Positions 8,597-17,788 of a stretch of DNA of 64,000 nucleotides are shown in pieces. The position numbers and the translations under genes were made by a program. The notes beneath the pieces are model-generated. The model was not told where the DNA came from and did no database searches. It saw only the letters and a program-made list of their open reading frames with translations. Source of the stretch: G963665005 sp963665005. Lineage in GTDB: Bacteria > Bacillota > Clostridia > Christensenellales > SZUA-584. Positions within the stretch are counted from its first letter, which is position 1. Every line of letters starts with the position of its first letter. The DNA is taken from contig CAXXTQ010000001.1 of NCBI GenBank assembly GCA_963665005.2, positions 2,170,001-2,234,000 on the forward strand, written 5' to 3'.

Positions 8597-9232
8597 TTAA
8601 CTGTATTGTTCATAATATGAAAGAACTTTATCGACATACCTTCTTACCCTTGGTGAGATTTTTTCATATTCAGCCGCATTATCCGCGTCGGTAATATTCA
8701 AAGAAGCTATTTTGTGCGGCCCTGTGTTATACGCCGCAAGCGCCAAGCGGATATCTCCGAAACGTTTATACTGCTTTGCCAGATAGGCGCTGCCGCCCAT
8801 CACATTTTCATATGCGTCAAACGGGTTGTCTACGCCGAGCTCCTCTGCCGTTGGCGGCATAAGCTGCATTAGCCCTTGGGCTCCTGCGCCCGAAACGGCG
8901 TCCGTCCGGAATGACGATTCTGTTTGTATAACAGCTCTTATCAAATCTTCGTCAAAACCTGTGCTTAAAGCAGCGCATGTTATTGCTTCTTCTATTTCAT
9001 TTTTATCGCCTGTTTGCGGCAATGTGCTGTATTCTAAAAGCGTTTCCAGACTATCCGTGTAATACTCCGTCTGCGCAGCCTCGTCTGTTTGCGTTGTATC
9101 TATCTTTTCCTCAATAGAATCGAGTATATCGGCAAAAGCCAAATCAGCCCCTGCACATTTTGCGGCATTTGCCGCAACAACGTTTTGGAACTGTTCAAGT
9201 TTAGATAAATAAATACTTTGTACGCTAACCAT
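8597..9232 (-). CDS. Lytic transglycosylase (SLT), flagellum-linked
   Basis: The protein of about 211 residues has an SLT/goose-lysozyme-like domain in its C-terminal half. The catalytic Glu is in IQTESSF (about residue 105), followed by GAQGLMQLMP (about 117-126) and AAYNTGP (about 166-172). The N-terminal 90 residues are variable and helical. No signal peptide is visible, so it may leave through the flagellar export gate or by another route. The ATG at 9232 follows AGGTGTGG; a longer frame to 9241 has no support. Its position directly before flgB suggests it opens peptidoglycan for the rod, the role FlgJ plays in Proteobacteria. That role is inferred. Confidence 0.88.
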   Translation of the reverse strand: MVSVQSIYLSKLEQFQNVVAANAAKCAGADLAFADILDSIEEKIDTTQTDEAAQTEYYTDSLETLLEYSTLPQTGDKNEIEEAITCAALSTGFDEDLIRAVIQTESSFRTDAVSGAGAQGLMQLMPPTAEELGVDNPFDAYENVMGGSAYLAKQYKRFGDIRLALAAYNTGPHKIASLNITDADNAAEYEKISPRVRRYVDKVLSYYEQYS

Positions 9233-9252
9233 AAACCACACCTATAATCATA

Positions 9253-9279
9253 CTATCGTGACTTACTGGACAAACTTTA
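9253..9279 (-). promoter_or_regulatory. Sigma-D (sigma-28)-like promoter before the transglycosylase-flgB genes
   Basis: On the minus strand TAAA (9276-9279) is followed by a 15-nt spacer and CACGATAG (9253-9260). This closely matches the flagellar sigma pattern TAAA-N15-GCCGATAT. It lies about 20 nt before the transglycosylase start. It is not experimentally supported. Confidence 0.6.
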
Positions 9280-9296
9280 GCTTTTTTTTAATTTTT

Positions 9297-10346
9297 TTAT
9301 TTTTCCTTATGTGATTTTGCATACCATTCGTAAATTCGCTTTGGCATACTGCCCAAAGGAAGCTGTATATCTACTGCGCCTATTTCGAATGCAACCGCCG
9401 GCATTCCGTATACAACACACGTCTGTCGGTTCTGCCCTATTGTATATGCGCCCGCTTTTTTCATTTCAAGAAGGCCTTTTGCTCCGTCTCCGCCCATACC
9501 AGTTAAAATAATGCCTAAACTTTTTATGCCTCTTATTTTCGCAATCGAGCTAAACATATTATCGACCGACGGGCAATGGCCGCTTATCTTTTCGCCGTTT
9601 CGGCATTTTACATAAAACCCTGAGCCCTGCCTTTCTACAGACAGATGAAAACCTCCCGGTGCTATCATTACCATTCCCGGCTTTAATTCATCCCCGTTTT
9701 TTGCTTCCTTTACTTCCATAGCGCAAGCGTTATTCAACCGTTCTGCATACAATCTTGTAAATATTGGCGGCATATGCTGTACAACTACGATTCCGGGCAG
9801 ATCGTTTCCAAGGTTTTTCAAAATTTTGAATGTTGCTTCTGTACCGCCCGTTGAAGCGCCTATAGCAATTATATGATTATCCTTTATCGATTTGCCGTGC
9901 CTTGCAGTAATGCTCTTTTGCTCGGCAACATGTTTATGCTGCCCGACTTTTGCGATGGATGCTATTTTTATCTTAACAATCAATTCTTCTGCGAAACGCG
10001 GTTTGTCGTGATTATCTTTAGTCTCCATTTTGTTTACAAAATCAACTGCGCCCGCATTCATAGCGTCAAAAACCCTGCTTGTTACAGAGCTTACAATTAC
10101 GACGGGTATCGGAAACTGAGGCATCAGTTTTTTTAAGAAATTTATACCGTCCATTTTCGGCATTTGTATATCCAAAGTCATGACGTCTGGCACAAGCTCT
10201 ATAATTTTATCCCTTGCTTCGTAAGGGTTTCCTGCCTTGCCGACAACTTCTATATTAGGGTCTGAGGATATTGCTTTTGAAATATATTCTCTCATGAACA
10301 TTGAATCATCCACAACGAGCACCCGTATCGCTTTTTTTAACGCCAT
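9297..10346 (-). CDS. cheB: CheB, chemoreceptor methylesterase/deamidase
   Basis: The protein has 349 residues. The N-terminal receiver domain has the acidic pair VVDDS, phospho-acceptor Asp59 (TLDIQMPKMDG) and the Lys in VDFVNKM. A linker leads to the CheB methylesterase domain with catalytic Ser165 (IGASTGG), His191 (VVQHMPP) and Asp287 (GMGGDG). Phosphorylation by CheA would activate removal of receptor methyl groups. The gene follows cheR by 4 nt. Confidence 0.97.
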   Translation of the reverse strand: MALKKAIRVLVVDDSMFMREYISKAISSDPNIEVVGKAGNPYEARDKIIELVPDVMTLDIQMPKMDGINFLKKLMPQFPIPVVIVSSVTSRVFDAMNAGAVDFVNKMETKDNHDKPRFAEELIVKIKIASIAKVGQHKHVAEQKSITARHGKSIKDNHIIAIGASTGGTEATFKILKNLGNDLPGIVVVQHMPPIFTRLYAERLNNACAMEVKEAKNGDELKPGMVMIAPGGFHLSVERQGSGFYVKCRNGEKISGHCPSVDNMFSSIAKIRGIKSLGIILTGMGGDGAKGLLEMKKAGAYTIGQNRQTCVVYGMPAVAFEIGAVDIQLPLGSMPKRIYEWYAKSHKEK

Positions 10347-10350
10347 TTTT

Positions 10351-11166
10351 TCACACTACCTTTTTATATATTGAAGGTTTTATATATTTAAATTTTGTAT
10401 CTTCTCTGTTAATTGATTCGGACTGTCCTATAAACAAATATCCTCCGTCGTCTAATGAATTATAAAATTTTTCTATGAGTTTTCTTTTTGGCCCATCATC
10501 AAAATATATCATTACGTTTCGGCAGAAGATAACATGAAACTTTTTTTTAAATGGAAAATGTTCTTCTATCAGATTAAACTTTCTAAACACAACTTCCTGT
10601 CTTAATTTATCTTTTGTTTTCCACGTACCGTCAGGCGTTTTTGAAAAATAACCAAATTTCCAGAGCGTCGGCACATTTTTTAACGATTCTTCCTCATAGC
10701 TGCCTTCTTTTGCTTTTTTTAACGCTTTTTCCGATATATCCGTCGCCAAAACTTTAGCGTCCCATTTTGCGCTTTTATCTGAAAAGTAATCTGATATCAG
10801 CATTGCAAGAGTATATGGCTCTTCTCCCGTTGAGCACCCCGCGCTCCATGTACGCAGATCGTTGCCGCGTATACCCGACGTTATTTCGGGCAGAACAGAA
10901 TCTCTGAAAAATTTAAAATGGTCCCATTCACGCATAAAATATGAAAAATTTGTTGTCAGGAAGTTTACAATTTGGCTAAGCTCCATGCCGGATTTGTCGT
11001 TCAAAGCATTATCAAAATATGATTTGAAATCGCTATAACCTTTTTTTATAAGATAGTTATTAAGCCTGCTTTCAATGAGTGTTCTTTTTTTGCTTAGATT
11101 AATTCCGAAATTCTCTTTAAAATATTCAACGAGCATATTAAACTCTTTATCATTTATACGTATCAT
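10351..11166 (-). CDS. cheR: CheR, chemoreceptor methyltransferase
   Basis: The protein has 271 residues: an all-alpha N-terminal domain, then a SAM-binding domain with RTWSAGCSTGEEPYTLAM, VLATDISEKALKKA, FRKFNLIEEHFPFK and IFCRNVMIYFDDG, all CheR hallmarks. It ends GGYLFIGQSES as in the family. It methylates receptor glutamates using S-adenosylmethionine and opposes CheB, encoded immediately downstream. Confidence 0.97.
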   Translation of the reverse strand: MIRINDKEFNMLVEYFKENFGINLSKKRTLIESRLNNYLIKKGYSDFKSYFDNALNDKSGMELSQIVNFLTTNFSYFMREWDHFKFFRDSVLPEITSGIRGNDLRTWSAGCSTGEEPYTLAMLISDYFSDKSAKWDAKVLATDISEKALKKAKEGSYEEESLKNVPTLWKFGYFSKTPDGTWKTKDKLRQEVVFRKFNLIEEHFPFKKKFHVIFCRNVMIYFDDGPKRKLIEKFYNSLDDGGYLFIGQSESINREDTKFKYIKPSIYKKVV

Positions 11167-11243
11167 TTTCCCACCTATCTTTATAACCTTAAGGGCTGCA
11201 TATTCGCAGCCCCCAAAAGTTACCTAGAATATTATTTGTTTGA

Positions 11244-13268
11244 TTAATATTTGCCGAATTCGTTGTCGTTTAATACAATATTCGGTTTGCCGTTTTCAGT
11301 GTCTTCATCAGAAGCGGGCGCGCTTTTGGTATCATTGCTGACAGACCTTCTGCCTTCGTCTGCTTTAAGCGAGAAGTTGCCAATCAAGCTCTTTAGAAGT
11401 TCTGCCTGGCTCGAAAGCTCTTCGCTTGCAGCCGCGCCTTCTTCTGCCGTAGCGGAATTTGTTTGGACAACCTGCGAAAGCTGTTCTATGCCCTTGTTTA
11501 TCTCGGCAATGCCTGTCGCCTGTTCGTTCGAGGCTGCCGCGATATCGTTCAGCAGTGACGCCGATTCCTCTGCGCCTGTCACAATACTCGCGAGCGAACC
11601 AGCTGTTTCATTTGCAATAGCAGTACCTGCTTCAACCTTTTTCATTGACCCTTCAATAAGCGCCGTAGTTTCGTTGGCAGCGTTTGCGCTTCGTGCGGCA
11701 AGATTTCTAACTTCTTCTGCTACAACAGCGAATCCTTTTCCATGAGCGCCCGCTCTTGCCGCTTCAACCGCAGCGTTTAACGCGAGTATGTTCGTCTGGA
11801 ACGCTATGTCGTCAATAACCTTTATAATCTTCGAAATATTGTTTGAAGATTCATTGATCTCTTCCATAGACTGCAGCATGCCCTTCATCTTTACATTGCC
11901 TTCTTCGGCGGCGTCTTTCGCTGTACCCGCAAGTTCTTTCGAAGTGGTTGCATTAGCCGCGTTTTGTCTAATCTGCTCAGCCATTTGCGTAACAGACGAT
12001 GAAAGCTCTTCAATCGAGCTCGCTTGTTCGGTTGCTCCCTGAGAAATCTCCTGATTTCCATCAGATACCTGGCTCGTGCCCGATGCGACCTGGTCGGCGG
12101 CCGTGTTGATCTCTGAAAGCGTTGTGTTAAGCGAATCAATTATAGAATTGATAGAGTCTTTAAGCTGTACGAAATCGCCCTGGTACTCTGACGAAATATC
12201 TACGACAAGGTTGCCTCTTGATAGTTCGTTTAATGTAAAAGCTATTTCTTTTATGTAGCCTTTAATGGTATCAATGCTTTTATGTAAATTGTCACTAATA
12301 CTTATAAATATGGCATACAAATCCTGTGTATCATTATCAGGTTCTTCAACTGTCATATCACATGATAAGTTGCCTTGCGCGAGTTTCTCAATATTGACGA
12401 TAAGTTTATCCACCTGATTGGCCTGATATTTGTTTTGTTTCTCAGTCTTGATGCGTGCCTGTTCAATATCTTTGAACGCCTTCCTTACGTCTTTATCAAT
12501 TGTTGCAGCTAACTGCCCGGTTTCGTCCTTTGACTTAATCTTAATCTCTTCATCAAGTTTTCCAGAAGCCAAAGACTGTGCCAGTGCGGCAGTTTCATTT
12601 ATAGGCTTGCTTATAATTTTGCTTATAACAATACCAAGCGCCAGCGATATCAATACACCTGCTACAGCAAAGATAAGTATCATTAAAATTCCGCTCGAAG
12701 ACGCTTCTTCTGCCCCTTCTTTATTCAGTTTAACGATTTGAGTCAGAATCTCTTCTGATGCTAAAAATTTAGTCCTTGCTTCTATACTTTTTTCAATGGT
12801 CTCTATATCATGCGCCATAACAGTCATATCGGTTTCCGATTTTCCCGAATCAATAAGCGCGTCTCTCTCCTGGGCTAATGCATATACCACTTCGTGCGCA
12901 GCGACCCATTCTTCCCAAGCCGGTACAAATTCGTTCCACAAAACCTCTTCTTCGGGATTCTTAGGAAGCGGTACATATATATCCCACGCTGCCTGAGCCT
13001 CTTCAAGAGCCTTGTCAATATAATCGTATTGCGCCTGCCTTAACTCGGGGTCTGTCATTTTATCATTTATCAACCCGCGTTCTCCGATTATCACTTCTGC
13101 CTGTGCCGTGTTCATTTCGAGCAAGGCTTGGACAGACGGAAGCCTTACATTTCCTATCTCACTTATGGAAGTAAACCCCACTACTCCCACTACTCCGGCT
13201 ATTATCGCAACGACTATGAAAGCAATAATAAGCTTTGGAGCAATTTTCATATTCAAATACCATTTCAT
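11244..13268 (-). CDS. Methyl-accepting chemotaxis protein
   Basis: The protein has 674 residues. An N-terminal membrane helix (about 11-32) is followed by a four-helix-bundle-type extracytoplasmic domain to about 195, a second membrane helix (about 198-218), a HAMP domain and a second HAMP-like stretch to about 390. The cytoplasmic signalling hairpin has the conserved tip DIAFQTNILALNAAVEAARA and GFAVVAEEVRNLAARS. The C-terminus ends NEFGKY and lacks a recognisable NWETF-type CheR tether. The ligand cannot be read from the sequence. The ATG at 13268 follows GAGGGG. As the only receptor gene within the fla/che cluster it may be a general-purpose receptor. Confidence 0.95.
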   Translation of the reverse strand: MKWYLNMKIAPKLIIAFIVVAIIAGVVGVVGFTSISEIGNVRLPSVQALLEMNTAQAEVIIGERGLINDKMTDPELRQAQYDYIDKALEEAQAAWDIYVPLPKNPEEEVLWNEFVPAWEEWVAAHEVVYALAQERDALIDSGKSETDMTVMAHDIETIEKSIEARTKFLASEEILTQIVKLNKEGAEEASSSGILMILIFAVAGVLISLALGIVISKIISKPINETAALAQSLASGKLDEEIKIKSKDETGQLAATIDKDVRKAFKDIEQARIKTEKQNKYQANQVDKLIVNIEKLAQGNLSCDMTVEEPDNDTQDLYAIFISISDNLHKSIDTIKGYIKEIAFTLNELSRGNLVVDISSEYQGDFVQLKDSINSIIDSLNTTLSEINTAADQVASGTSQVSDGNQEISQGATEQASSIEELSSSVTQMAEQIRQNAANATTSKELAGTAKDAAEEGNVKMKGMLQSMEEINESSNNISKIIKVIDDIAFQTNILALNAAVEAARAGAHGKGFAVVAEEVRNLAARSANAANETTALIEGSMKKVEAGTAIANETAGSLASIVTGAEESASLLNDIAAASNEQATGIAEINKGIEQLSQVVQTNSATAEEGAAASEELSSQAELLKSLIGNFSLKADEGRRSVSNDTKSAPASDEDTENGKPNIVLNDNEFGKY

Positions 13269-13303
13269 TATTTTCCCCTCACTTTTCCTATCATTTTTAA
13301 ATT

Positions 13304-13810
13304 TTACTCACTTAATTCTTTTGCCAGATTTATCTGCTTTGCTTCATTTTCATCAAAAAGCTTTATGCAATCGAGCAGTAATTTAATCTCTCCTTCGATT
13401 TTGCCTATGCCGCGTATATACTTATTTCGTATACCCGTTTTATGGTTCGGCGGCGGAACAACATCTTCATCGTCAATAGTCATGACTTCGGATACTTTAT
13501 CTACTATCAATCCAACAATAAATTCCTGGGTATCAACAACAACGATACATGTACGGTCGTTATAATCTATGGGCTCTTTTTTGAATTTAAGCCGCATATC
13601 AATAACAGGGATAATCTTACCGCGCAGATTTATAATTCCTTTGATATAATCAACGGCTTCGGGAATCTTTGTAATTGGCTGCATTCCGATAATCTCTGTT
13701 ACGAACTTGATTTCAATGCCGAACACTTCTTCTCCCAGATTGAACGTAAGATATCTTCCATGTTGAGTATCTTCCTGTTGTTCTAAAATTTCCTCGTTCG
13801 TAGCGTTCAT
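13304..13810 (-). CDS. cheW: CheW, chemotaxis coupling protein
   Basis: The 168-residue protein has a single CheW SH3-like double-barrel domain: YLTFNLGEEVFGIEI, then ITKIPEAVDYIKGIINLRGK (core YIKGIINLRGKIIPVIDMR) and IVVDTQEFIVGLIVDKVSEV. It links receptors to CheA. The tail beyond about residue 145 is short and charged. It precedes the receptor gene by 35 nt. The ATG at 13810 has a strong AGGAGG site. Confidence 0.96.
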   Translation of the reverse strand: MNATNEEILEQQEDTQHGRYLTFNLGEEVFGIEIKFVTEIIGMQPITKIPEAVDYIKGIINLRGKIIPVIDMRLKFKKEPIDYNDRTCIVVVDTQEFIVGLIVDKVSEVMTIDDEDVVPPPNHKTGIRNKYIRGIGKIEGEIKLLLDCIKLFDENEAKQINLAKELSE

Positions 13811-13874
13811 TTTTTCTCCTCCTTCTTTTCACATTTTGAGTTACTTTTCCGCGAAATTTGTATAAAAAATAAAC

Positions 13875-14327
13875 CTATAAAAATAAATCAACCAATAACC
13901 CCCGAATATCGTCCACCATTTCCAAAAGCTTAATTTTGTCTTTTTGCTCCGTCAATATCTCGTTTGCCAGTTCATCGAGTTTTTTATTGACGGTTTTTAT
14001 AACAACAAAAATTTTGTGCTTACCTCTTGCATCAAACGAATCGGATTTTGAACAGGTATAAGAATTTGACACCAAATCATTTAAAAGTTCGGAAATCAGC
14101 TGCCTGTATTTCGCGATCTCTTCAATATCCGCCTTTTCCTTTATGGTTTCTCCCTGCTCAATTATTTTTGCCTGCAGTCCTTTTATATACTTTAAATGCT
14201 GCTCTTCATTTAACTTCGTCATCTGCCGGTAAAACGCCTGATTCTGGCCCGCGCTGGATTTCTTGTGTTCAATCTCGGTCCAGTCGTGCGTCTTTGCCGA
14301 AACTTTTTTAATTTCTTCTACCTTCAT
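13875..14327 (-). CDS. YaaR/DUF327-family protein
   Basis: The 150-residue, highly charged, helical protein has a C-terminal half with SFDARGKHKIFVVIK, EQKDKIKLLEMVDDIRGL and LVDLF, which is the pattern of the YaaR (DUF327) family. The family's function is not established. It often occurs in Firmicutes genomes, and here it is inside a flagellar filament gene group, after a FlgN-like gene and before cheW. A flagellar role is only suggested by context. Confidence 0.8.
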   Translation of the reverse strand: MKVEEIKKVSAKTHDWTEIEHKKSSAGQNQAFYRQMTKLNEEQHLKYIKGLQAKIIEQGETIKEKADIEEIAKYRQLISELLNDLVSNSYTCSKSDSFDARGKHKIFVVIKTVNKKLDELANEILTEQKDKIKLLEMVDDIRGLLVDLFL

Positions 14328-14358
14328 TTACAAAAACTCCGTTCGAGGCTCTCCGGTC

Positions 14359-14787
14359 TTATTTTTTGGCGTCAACAAAAATTGCATTATTTGCTTTGCT
14401 TTTTGTATAAGCCTTACCTTTTTTTGCATGATTAAGGTTTTTTATCTGGTTTTTATACAGCCTGACTTTTTCCTCTGCAATGTCATTATTTTTCTTGTTC
14501 ATGCTTATGATTTTTTTTATGATATTTTTTATATCATTTTTCATACCTACAACATTTTGCGCAGCGAAGTTTTCTTTTTGCTGCTGCCTCATCTTTGACA
14601 ACGCAAGGTTTAAAAGATTTATTTCTTTTATAATTTGCTGTACCTTTTTCTCCTGGTCCTTAAACTCATCTATACGGTCTGATTGAAGCAGTTCGTTGTT
14701 GCTTTGCATAATACCGAACATGCTCAAAAGCAGCCCTCTTTTTTGTTTCAAAACTTCTATAGGTTTTATATTAATATCTTCACTCAT
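14359..14787 (-). CDS. FlgN/FliT-like flagellar export chaperone (putative)
   Basis: The 142-residue, almost wholly helical protein has strong coiled-coil character and a Lys-rich tail. No enzymatic motif is visible. Its position 2 nt after fliS and its size fit a FliT- or FlgN-type chaperone for axial proteins such as FliD or the hook-filament junction proteins. These chaperones diverge rapidly, so identity rests mainly on context. It could also be a lineage-specific protein. Confidence 0.5.
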   Translation of the reverse strand: MSEDINIKPIEVLKQKRGLLLSMFGIMQSNNELLQSDRIDEFKDQEKKVQQIIKEINLLNLALSKMRQQQKENFAAQNVVGMKNDIKNIIKKIISMNKKNNDIAEEKVRLYKNQIKNLNHAKKGKAYTKSKANNAIFVDAKK

Positions 14788-14789
14788 AT

Positions 14790-15194
14790 CTAATTCTCAT
14801 ACATTTCATGCGTTATTCTTGTTTTGCACTCTTTTTCAACCTGTGTCCATGTTTCGCATAGGTTAGAAAGTATTTCTATCAACGGATCTATCGCTTGCTC
14901 ATCTTTTGCCATATTTATCTCTATAATGCGTCGGTGAATATATTCATAAAGATTCAGAAGCTCATTTGATATATCGTAATTTAAATTCAAACTCATTATC
15001 AGCTCCATAATGATATCCTGAGCTTTATGAAAATTATTGTTTGCCGCTTCATATTTTTTTTCGGCAATAGCGATTTTCCCAAGTTTGAGTTTTTTTATGC
15101 ACCCGTTATAAAGCATGATAATTAGTTCTAACGGGTTTGCCATCAGCACACCGTGTTTTCTATACTGTTCATACGGATTCGCTTTTTGTACCAT
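14790..15194 (-). CDS. fliS: FliS, flagellin export chaperone
   Basis: The 134-residue helical protein contains NPYEQYRKHGVLMANPLELIIMLYNG near the N-terminus (core ANPLELIIMLYNG) and LNLNYDISNELLNLYEYIHRR in the middle, which define FliS. It binds the flagellin C-terminus to prevent polymerisation in the cytosol. It follows fliD by 28 nt, the classic fliD-fliS arrangement. Flagellin itself is not in this window. Confidence 0.96.
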   Translation of the reverse strand: MVQKANPYEQYRKHGVLMANPLELIIMLYNGCIKKLKLGKIAIAEKKYEAANNNFHKAQDIIMELIMSLNLNYDISNELLNLYEYIHRRIIEINMAKDEQAIDPLIEILSNLCETWTQVEKECKTRITHEMYEN

Positions 15195-15222
15195 TTCCCT
15201 CTCCTAACTGTTTTTGAAGTCT

Positions 15223-16725
15223 TTATTCCACAAACAACGTATCTAACCATGTCGACAGGCGGTTTAAGCTTGAAAGCGCTGTTTCCATTGCAGTGAATTT
15301 TGACCATAAATATTTCTCTTTTATCGCAAGCCTGTCTTCTAACTCTTCTTCTCTGTCCTCAGAATTATTGATTCTCTGCTTAAGAGAATCTATTCCCATA
15401 TCCGATATTGATTCGGTTAAATTTATCAATGTATCAGACAGCCGTTTCACAAGCCCCGATTCCCCGTAAACCTCAGTTGAACCGACAGCCGGTCTTTGTG
15501 TAAACAGGCTTAGTACTGTTTCGGGGTCGTCTTCCATAGCCTGGCGCAGTATCGTTTCGTTAAGCGAAATCTGCCCGTCGTAAGAATACGCTTGTGCTGT
15601 AAGCCCAATATCATAAGTGCTGAGCCCTGTACCTTCAACAACGGTATAAAATGCGCTTCTTAGCTGTGTTAAAGCAGAAGAAATAAAAGAATCTTTCGAA
15701 AGCAAGCCGCTTTTTGCTTTTTGCTCCCAGGCTTCAATTTCATCGTCGGTCATTTCTTTTTTTTGCGATTCTGTTAAAACATCAAAATCGCGGTGTACTT
15801 CTTCATCAATTATGTCATTTAGTTTTTCAACGAGGTCGTTATATCCGTCGACAAAAGATTTAATCTTATCGACAGCCGCGTCAATATCCTGCGTCAGAAT
15901 AAATGATACCGGCTCCGCCGTAGTATCCTGCAATGTATAAGCTATGCCGTCGATATTAAACGTATTGCTAGAACGAGTAACCTCTATACCTTCTATGCTG
16001 AGTATCGCATCTTGTCCGGTATACGTATCTTCGGCTATGCCGATAGCGCTGTCTACGGCAGAAAAAGCGTTGCCCGACATGTTGACTATTTCGACCGAGC
16101 TTTCGCTTCCCGTCGTTTTAGACTTTATGGTAAAGCCTTGCGTGAGGCTTGAAAAGCTCATTCTGACATCGGCATCGGAGGAATTTATCTCGCTCATCAT
16201 CGCGCCTATCGAGGTTTCTTTAGAAAAAGTAAATTCTTCGCCGTTTATCGAGAAGGATATCTTATCGTCAACATCGAACTGCATCATATTTGCAAGTTCT
16301 AAATCCTTTAAAGCGGTGTCTGCAGAATATGTTTCCCCCGTAAACGCGTCAATGCTCTGCGCGATCGCTTCCTGCGCAAGCTGCGTTATGTTGTCTATCG
16401 TCATAGAGCAAGCGGAAGCCGAAGGCCCGGCAGTTATTTTCACTGCGCTGCTTTCGTCTATCATGGTAACATCTAATATGTTGTATGCAGAAGATGACAG
16501 CATATTAGAATCGGACAGCACGCTCATATACTCTTCTCTAAACGCTTTTGTCAGAGAGTTCACTTCGCGATACGCGTCTGACTTCCATTCGAACTTTGTT
16601 GTTTTCTTGCACTGGTTATCGAGCTTTGACTGATATGTTAAAAGCAACCCCTCTACAATTGAATCAGTATCAAGCCCTGAAGACAATCCGGTCAATCTTA
16701 AATCATTGTTAATTGTAAATGACAT
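15223..16725 (-). CDS. fliD: FliD, flagellar filament cap
   Basis: The 500-residue protein begins with a FliD N-terminal domain, LRLTGLSSGLDTDSIVEGLL, the most conserved part of the family. Variable central domains are followed by a C-terminal helical region (from about residue 430, with SDTLINLTESISDMGIDSLK) that forms the cap legs. The C-terminus ends WSKFTAMETALSSLNRLSTWL, typical of FliD. It caps the filament and promotes flagellin insertion. The sigma-D-like promoter at 16782-16809 lies upstream. Confidence 0.96.
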   Translation of the reverse strand: MSFTINNDLRLTGLSSGLDTDSIVEGLLLTYQSKLDNQCKKTTKFEWKSDAYREVNSLTKAFREEYMSVLSDSNMLSSSAYNILDVTMIDESSAVKITAGPSASACSMTIDNITQLAQEAIAQSIDAFTGETYSADTALKDLELANMMQFDVDDKISFSINGEEFTFSKETSIGAMMSEINSSDADVRMSFSSLTQGFTIKSKTTGSESSVEIVNMSGNAFSAVDSAIGIAEDTYTGQDAILSIEGIEVTRSSNTFNIDGIAYTLQDTTAEPVSFILTQDIDAAVDKIKSFVDGYNDLVEKLNDIIDEEVHRDFDVLTESQKKEMTDDEIEAWEQKAKSGLLSKDSFISSALTQLRSAFYTVVEGTGLSTYDIGLTAQAYSYDGQISLNETILRQAMEDDPETVLSLFTQRPAVGSTEVYGESGLVKRLSDTLINLTESISDMGIDSLKQRINNSEDREEELEDRLAIKEKYLWSKFTAMETALSSLNRLSTWLDTLFVE

Positions 16726-16781
16726 TTTTGTTCACTCCCAATTAGAATTTGATTGATAACAAAACATATTTCATAATCTCT

Positions 16782-16809
16782 CTATCGTTTTATACGATAA
16801 GAAACTTTA
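16782..16809 (-). promoter_or_regulatory. Sigma-D-like promoter before fliD
   Basis: On the minus strand TAAA (16806-16809), a 16-nt spacer and AACGATAG (16782-16789) resemble a flagellar sigma factor promoter. An inverted repeat TATCGT/ACGATA also spans the spacer. It lies about 57 nt before the fliD start. Late flagellar genes such as fliD-fliS are normally under sigma-D, which fits. Confidence 0.55.
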
Positions 16810-16825
16810 ATTTTTATTTCCCGCA

Positions 16826-17758
16826 TTACATATGCGCAAAGTAAGACACTCTTGGAAGGCTTGCGTTATAGATATCTGTTATATGGCCGTAGCTTGTCAG
16901 CGTGCGTCCGGCCTGCGCTATAGTAACACCGCGTTTTTCATCGTAAATGCCGAATTTTGAAGGGCAGACAACCTGCACATGTCCGTGGCCGCTTTCATTG
17001 TAAAGCACAGTTACCACCGGCCTGCCCGAATTTGCAAGCCCCTGCGCTTCTTCACTGCTTACCTCATACCATCCGTATTCATCGCCGAATTCATGCAGCC
17101 AGTTATAGATGCCGTTAGCCGTCATCTCTCGTGCACCCTCATCCTGCGAAGTAAGCGGCTGCCCCGTGCCCGCATCGTAATAATGCGGTATCTGCGCCCC
17201 CATTGCGCTTGTAACATCCCACACAAAAATATTGCAGTATGTATCGTTCTTGCCCTTTTTATTTACTGCGTACCGCTTGTTTGTTTCTACCGAAAACTGC
17301 TCTATTACTGCGCGGTACAGATCGGCGTCTCTGTCATAGATATCGCTCGTTATCGCGGGGTTAGCCGCAACCGACGAGGATGTCGGAATCTTCCCCGAAT
17401 ACGCCGAAGAATATAAAGATACTATGCTCTCTTTTGCTTTTAATGGAGAACCCAAAGGCGCAAATCCGCTGTTTTGTGTACTCAGAGCTTTTCCAAGGCT
17501 CATAAGCATTAAATTCGCACCGCTCGATATACCCAATTCAAGCAGAGAATTGAGCAGAGAATTTGATATACTGCTGCTTAGCAAACTGGTAAACTTGTCA
17601 TAATCCGGTACGCAGTATTCATCACTATTATCAGAATCAGCTATCGCGTCAGACATAATTTTTGTAAACAGATCAGAATTTTGCGTATTCTCGCTTTTTC
17701 TGTTCAGCATTTTCTGCAAAAGCACCGATTGTGCCGCGGTAGCGCCGTTTAATGGCAT
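16826..17758 (-). CDS. Putative Cys/His hydrolase (CHAP or NlpC/P60-like) in the flagellar cluster
   Basis: The protein has about 310 residues. Residues 1-150 are low-complexity, Ser/Leu-rich and have no signal peptide. Residues 150-310 look like a papain-fold hydrolase: Cys175 in TYCNIFVWDV, then GAQIPHYYD, a Gly/Trp-rich stretch, and His258/His260 in ESGHGHVQVV. This resembles CHAP or NlpC/P60 cell wall endopeptidases, but I do not recognise a named family. The start ATG at 17758 has AAGGGGG nine bases upstream; a GTG at 17776 would swallow that site. Lying between ylqH and fliD, it may be an exported flagellar wall-remodelling enzyme. That is inference. Confidence 0.7.
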   Translation of the reverse strand: MPLNGATAAQSVLLQKMLNRKSENTQNSDLFTKIMSDAIADSDNSDEYCVPDYDKFTSLLSSSISNSLLNSLLELGISSGANLMLMSLGKALSTQNSGFAPLGSPLKAKESIVSLYSSAYSGKIPTSSSVAANPAITSDIYDRDADLYRAVIEQFSVETNKRYAVNKKGKNDTYCNIFVWDVTSAMGAQIPHYYDAGTGQPLTSQDEGAREMTANGIYNWLHEFGDEYGWYEVSSEEAQGLANSGRPVVTVLYNESGHGHVQVVCPSKFGIYDEKRGVTIAQAGRTLTSYGHITDIYNASLPRVSYFAHM

Positions 17759-17788
17759 AGAAAATTCCCCCTTCACCCCGATATTTTT

